A stretch of DNA of 11,482 nt, from NCBI GenBank assembly GCA_965364735.1, contig CBDTYW010000105.1, positions 1-11,482 on the forward strand, given 5' to 3'. This document shows, piece by piece, positions 9,201 through 11,482 of the stretch. Position 1 is the first letter of the stretch; the number at the start of each line of letters is the position of its first letter. Source of the stretch: CBDTYW01 sp965364735. GTDB taxonomy: Bacteria > Actinomycetota > Nitriliruptoria > Nitriliruptorales > Nitriliruptoraceae. A program made the position numbers and the translations under genes. The notes under the pieces are model-generated. The model saw only the letters and a program-made list of their open reading frames with translations, had not been told where the DNA came from and did not search any database.

Positions 9201-11482
9201 TCCTCCCACAGGGTCAGGATGATCTCACCCGTCACGCTGATCGAGATCACGACGAGCGACAGCTCCCCGCGGATGAAGAGCCCACCCTTCAGCAGGAACG
9301 GGTCGGTGCCGAGACCGACCAGGAGCTTGATGCTCGCCTCGAGCTTGATCGGGCCGGCCGACCACCTGATCTCGGCTCCCGTCCCGAAGCCGATCGAGAA
9401 CCCGTCGAAGCTGAACCGGTCGTCCCCGCCGAGGGCGTGCAGCTCTCGCTCCTCGACCATCAGGTACGCCCACGACCGCAGGTCGAGGATGCCGGGGAGG
9501 AACGTCAGCGTCACCGGGTCGCCGTGGCGACCGTTGTGCCCGTCCGAGCCGATGCGGAGGTACCAGCTGGCCGGGTTGCCCGAGAGGGGGAAGTACCCCG
9601 ACAACGGCATCTTCAGCTCGAGGACCTTCGGCAGCTCGTACTCCGCCCGAACCGCGATCGCCACGGCGCTCGGGTCGATCGCGACCAGACCGAGAATCGA
9701 CAGGCCGCCGGCGGGCGGCGCGCCGCGCTCGGTCGGGGTCGCCTCCGGCTTGGTCAGCAGCTTGGCGTCGATGCCGAAGACGACGAGCGGGTCGGGGAAG
9801 CCGACGACGAAGGAACCGTTCGCGTTGAACGTGAAGCCGCCGTCCGGCAACGTCCCGACGATGGCTCCGAGGCCGAGCGCCCATTGCCCTGGCTCAGCGG
9901 TGAACTTGGTCTCGTCCGGGGCCCGGTACCAGTCGATCTCCCGCTGGACGGGGTCGTCGTTCGCGGGGAGCTGGCGACGGCCGTTCGAGACGAAGCGTCC
10001 GGAGAACCCGAACAGCCCGAGCCCGGACGTGCCGAGCGGGATCCCGACGGGAAGCACGAGCGAGGCGCTGATCGCGAAGAAGCCCTTGGCGGGATCGAAC
10101 GCGAGCGAGCCCGCGCCCTTGACGTCCATCGGGATGATCGAGACCTCGAGGCCGGCTCGGATCTCCTGGCCCGCGAGGGACACCCGCCCCGATCCCTCCA
10201 ACGTTCCCGGGATGCTGACCTTCGCGCCCAGCCCGCGCAGCTCGATGGACGGTCCGCCGTCGCCGAACGTCACCCGGATCGTGGCGTTCGTGACGGTGAC
10301 CACGCCGAGGTCGAGCGCGAACGCGAGGTCGACCTCGAACCAGGTCGACCCGACGCCGGACCGTGTCCCGACCACGCGGAGCAGCTCGCCCATCGGCCCG
10401 GCGATACGCCACCGTCCCGGGTCCGCGACCGCGAACGTCGCGTCGGTGAACACCACGCCGATCTTGTCGAGCGGGTCGGTCTCCGCGTCGTCGTACTCGA
10501 TCCCGACCCCGGTGTGGCGGACCTTCAGGGGCTTGCCGTCGTCGGTGGAGATGGAGCCGATGCCGGCGGCAGCCACCGAGAACCCGAGCTCAGCGGTGTA
10601 GTCGACGAGGATCCGGGTTCGGCTGCGTGCGAGCTCGCCGAGCGCGGCCTGGCGATGCTCGATCTCGACGCCGTGCAGCACCACGCGGCCGTCCTTCCCG
10701 AACGCCGCGAGCACGCCCGCGGCGGCGAGCAGCGCGACGGACCGCACGACGCCGCTCTCGCTGACGTCGCCGATCCCTGCGAGCAGCGCTGGCGCGAGCG
10801 CGAGCCCCGCGGCGAGGATGTCGGACTCGACCGCGGCCAGCCCGTCCGGGTCGCCGCTCGATGACAGGGCGAGCCCGAACGTGGTCGTTCCGACGCGTGC
10901 GTCATGCGTCCACCTCCCGACGAGCGTGAAGACCTCCGTCGTCGACGTGGATCCCGGCGATCGGGGCGTGACGCCTCCCGCACCCAGCGCTGGGTGCGTC
11001 ACGTTGCGCGACGCCCACTCGATCGTGATCTCGGCGGTCGTCGGGATCGCGTCGGCCGGCCCCTGAGCGGTCGGCGAGTCCCAGCCGACGACGAGACGGA
11101 CGAGGAAGGGCAGCCGGGGTTCTCGGGGGACGGGCGTCGCCGGGGTGTCGAGGTCAGCGCCCGGCACCATGATCCGCCGCAGCGTGGCCTCGTGGCCGGC
11201 TTCGGTGTTCGGGACCGTGACGGCGTCCCCAGCCGGCCCGGGCGCGGTGACCGTCCCACCGATCGCGTGGATGTCGACGCGGCGGTAGGGCAGCCGGCGT
11301 GCGTCGTCGGCCTCGGCGCTCCAGGGCAGCGGGGGCGTGCCTTGCTCAGCGAAGATGAGGCGACCAGTCGCGTTGTCCCCGGCGACGGGCGTCGCTGGTG
11401 CGCCACCGGTCGGGTCCTGCTCTCCACGACCGTGGACGGTGCCGGTCAGCCATCCGGCGGCGGCCGCCGCGCGACGGCGCGC
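6245..11482 (-). CDS. Gene A: giant beta-rich multidomain protein, 5' end outside window
   Basis: The frame is open from the right edge to a TGA at 6245-6247, giving 1745 residues with no start needed inside the window. The first Met is at 11170 (residue 105), but the 104 upstream codons are also open and protein-like, so the true start probably lies beyond 11482. Residues about 300-795 are a run of short alternating hydrophobic strands, ending in a patch with four consecutive Phe between two Cys. A Pro-rich hinge follows at about 797-808. Residues about 1149-1224 resemble a jelly-roll or galactose-binding-like module, and the C-terminal 500 residues look like further beta-sandwich modules. 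No enzyme motif or transmembrane helix is evident; a stretch near residues 215-260 is Ala/Leu-rich but not a convincing membrane anchor. The core reminds me of DUF6603-type proteins of unknown function; this is recall, not a search result. The gene overlaps gene B by 4 bases. Confidence 0.93.
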   Translation of the reverse strand, partial: ARRRAAAAAGWLTGTVHGRGEQDPTGGAPATPVAGDNATGRLIFAEQGTPPLPWSAEADDARRLPYRRVDIHAIGGTVTAPGPAGDAVTVPNTEAGHEATLRRIMVPGADLDTPATPVPREPRLPFLVRLVVGWDSPTAQGPADAIPTTAEITIEWASRNVTHPALGAGGVTPRSPGSTSTTEVFTLVGRWTHDARVGTTTFGLALSSSGDPDGLAAVESDILAAGLALAPALLAGIGDVSESGVVRSVALLAAAGVLAAFGKDGRVVLHGVEIEHRQAALGELARSRTRILVDYTAELGFSVAAAGIGSISTDDGKPLKVRHTGVGIEYDDAETDPLDKIGVVFTDATFAVADPGRWRIAGPMGELLRVVGTRSGVGSTWFEVDLAFALDLGVVTVTNATIRVTFGDGGPSIELRGLGAKVSIPGTLEGSGRVSLAGQEIRAGLEVSIIPMDVKGAGSLAFDPAKGFFAISASLVLPVGIPLGTSGLGLFGFSGRFVSNGRRQLPANDDPVQREIDWYRAPDETKFTAEPGQWALGLGAIVGTLPDGGFTFNANGSFVVGFPDPLVVFGIDAKLLTKPEATPTERGAPPAGGLSILGLVAIDPSAVAIAVRAEYELPKVLELKMPLSGYFPLSGNPASWYLRIGSDGHNGRHGDPVTLTFLPGILDLRSWAYLMVEERELHALGGDDRFSFDGFSIGFGTGAEIRWSAGPIKLEASIKLLVGLGTDPFLLKGGLFIRGELSLVVISISVTGEIILTLWEDAGDLKANLQGKFCGKVSFFFFSIKGCVGIEIGDSLTPTAPPPPSPVGSVVTTDRRGFTTGDLTAGGPSPTVWPDAVPVIGFTHNVGVALDAPTSAFLPGPAAAGPRWSGTTEMKYAFRITAVSLVPRSGPALHTPGDPVLDSAWWLPTHRPGVLSDGDVAPSESEGRHLALMSWDPAPWSRALGDRGDTIPGDPAVSVGRLCDPPLVPARTCVRGGDGSRVDLDRIDLPHRGASTPPVTSRFTARLAERAFGKSLSTWLPVITTSGMELVPGRAFTTGVARWELSQLHREGARLLTFGADVRLVGAIREPEIVLFACHDRRDSSPTRGLPDPNASGWECLDLRDVKDNEARPGFTRGRFSLKPAAGELRRVAQRITFPDAGVQILLDPPAAVVRIGVFTFSPAKITLQAFSAAGDIVDEAVIVDAAEGVRHEIELKASDGARIARVEVRGGASEAAISDVCVRDQQPAHDDDDHDRVGIVGRFPLVTSVAPNGRRVAWEPTVEQSIQTSGGTCMRVRYRPPDEITGDVAELRVHPWARGPVGVVEICGVTASAGTLLDDDGAHRDHLTDEITRRADEELAFREHLLRPGTVYDLSVTWEWQGWVRSDDTPEPTTPPADGDWQTGGTEVRTFATAASVPPDLDEPVDFVDESRFDPRGLQRYLLGFDPDGPDAAPHLLDSPLLVHLAIDHAEALCDRYALDLVLEVRRTDPPPGATASGPLLPLTVLLGHRPLMDGMRPPAERRIVEKLRDLPCLDEPAVGGTTITVDAPLEPQAEYDLVLLTRPQGAAADDRSDDVVIDRAHFRTSRHRDAAELVGSLGFSTTDANPILAGDAIVETDLPAPAPAPERDDGAFAQRLSALGMDPWPLAPHGRTTVLWRRDGSRWVLVGLLLEADEPLLRPSPREVRIARVQIGPLILKPLVANAAGTRVILAPPAATELAAETTMEIRIRTVDLEPDGSDVTAQVVARRRTLAIPRSVQQEVGA
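6255..6261 (-). promoter_or_regulatory. Ribosome binding site of gene B
   Basis: AGGAGGT on the minus strand is near-perfectly complementary to the 16S rRNA tail and ends 6 bases before the ATG at 6248. It lies within the last codons of gene A and decides the start in favour of 6248 over the longer reading from 6572. Together with the ATGA overlap it indicates termination-reinitiation or coupled initiation. Confidence 0.9.
7811..8038 (-). other. Jelly-roll or galactose-binding-like module in gene A
   Basis: Gene A residues about 1149-1224. The strand order is VVRIGVFTF, KITLQAFSAAGDIV, a variable turn, HEIELKA, ARIARVEVRGG, then a strand ending in VCVR. The central 'AFxAxGxxV' strand followed by a Gly-Ala-Arg-Ile-x-x-Val-x-Val strand is typical of beta-sandwich carbohydrate-binding-like modules. 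Ligand and true family are not determinable here. Confidence 0.4.
9100..10585 (-). other. Amphipathic beta-strand core domain of gene A (DUF6603-like?)
   Basis: Gene A residues about 300-795, numbered from the window edge. The sequence alternates short hydrophobic strands with Gly/Asp turns, for example VSIPGTLEGSGRVSLAGQEI and later LFIRGELSLVVISISVTGEI. Many strands show an in-out alternation of polar and non-polar residues, as in beta-sheets with one greasy face. The last strands include FCGKVSFFFFSIKGC. The general look matches my memory of DUF6603-domain proteins, which have no established function. The domain edges are approximate and the family assignment is tentative. Confidence 0.4.
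10979..10998. repeat. Perfect 20-base palindrome inside gene A
   Basis: CGCACCCAGCGCTGGGTGCG equals its own reverse complement. It encodes the stretch around Thr-His-Pro-Ala-Leu-Gly-Ala of gene A. Outside it, CGTGA at 10967-10971 can pair with TCACG at 10999-11003 across a 7-base bulge on one side. It could form a hairpin in the message. There is no T-run, so it is not a standard terminator. Confidence 0.6.

Larger units (their letters stand above)
1..11482 (-). other. Operon segment of three coupled giant genes
   Basis: Genes A, B and C follow one another with 4-base overlaps and no intergenic base, all in the same direction, with similar composition and protein style. One polycistronic message is the natural inference. 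The operon promoter must lie to the right of the window and the terminator to the left. No stretch of the window is left without a gene. Confidence 0.85.

Noticed and set aside
3963..10864. Long plus-strand open frames, including stretches of 938 residues (3963-6779), 888 residues (7935-10601) and 784 residues (8510-10864).
   Set aside because: They lie opposite the minus-strand genes. Their translations are rich in Arg, Ser, Asp and Glu without domain-like patterns, and they lack ribosome sites. In GC-rich genes with strong third-position bias, antisense frames stay open by composition alone.
1..11482. CRISPR arrays, tRNA or rRNA genes, insertion sequences and intergenic promoters.
   Set aside because: No evenly spaced repeats, transposase-like frames, terminal repeats or RNA gene signatures were seen, and coding sequence covers every base of the window.

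Overview
This window looks like high-GC bacterial chromosome. By eye GC is about 70%, with G or C in almost every third codon position on the minus strand. That suggests a soil-type actinomycete, but the sequence does not settle the lineage; myxobacteria and other high-GC groups remain possible. No rRNA, tRNA, insertion sequence or recognisable housekeeping gene is present to place it.

The whole window is coding and all on the minus strand. It holds three very large genes, read right to left, that look like the middle of one operon. Gene A (11482 to 6245) enters already open from the right edge, giving at least 1745 residues. Gene B (6248 to 2784) is the only complete gene, at 1154 residues. 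Gene C (2787 to 1) runs off the left edge after 929 codons without a stop. Junctions A/B and B/C are 4-base stop/start overlaps (ATGA and GTGA), each with a purine-rich ribosome binding site inside the end of the preceding gene. There is no intergenic space, so no promoter, terminator or non-coding gene is expected here.

All three products are giant, low in lysine, rich in Ala, Gly, Pro, Val, Asp and Arg, and read mostly as beta-structure. Gene A has an approximately 500-residue core of alternating amphipathic strands that reminds me of DUF6603-type proteins, a Pro-rich hinge, then a mosaic of beta-sandwich-like modules. Gene B has an unassigned N-terminal half and a C-terminal half that reads as degenerate fibronectin type III-like domains. 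Gene C has beta-rich modules of unknown function and, at its very end, what looks like the start of a phospholipase D-like (cardiolipin synthase-like) domain whose catalytic motifs would lie outside the window.

Neither complete N-terminus has a classical signal peptide. I cannot name the system. The supportable reading is a translationally coupled operon of giant multidomain beta-rich proteins, possibly forming a common complex or acting in sequence. Adhesion, surface, lipid-handling or particle-associated roles are guesses.
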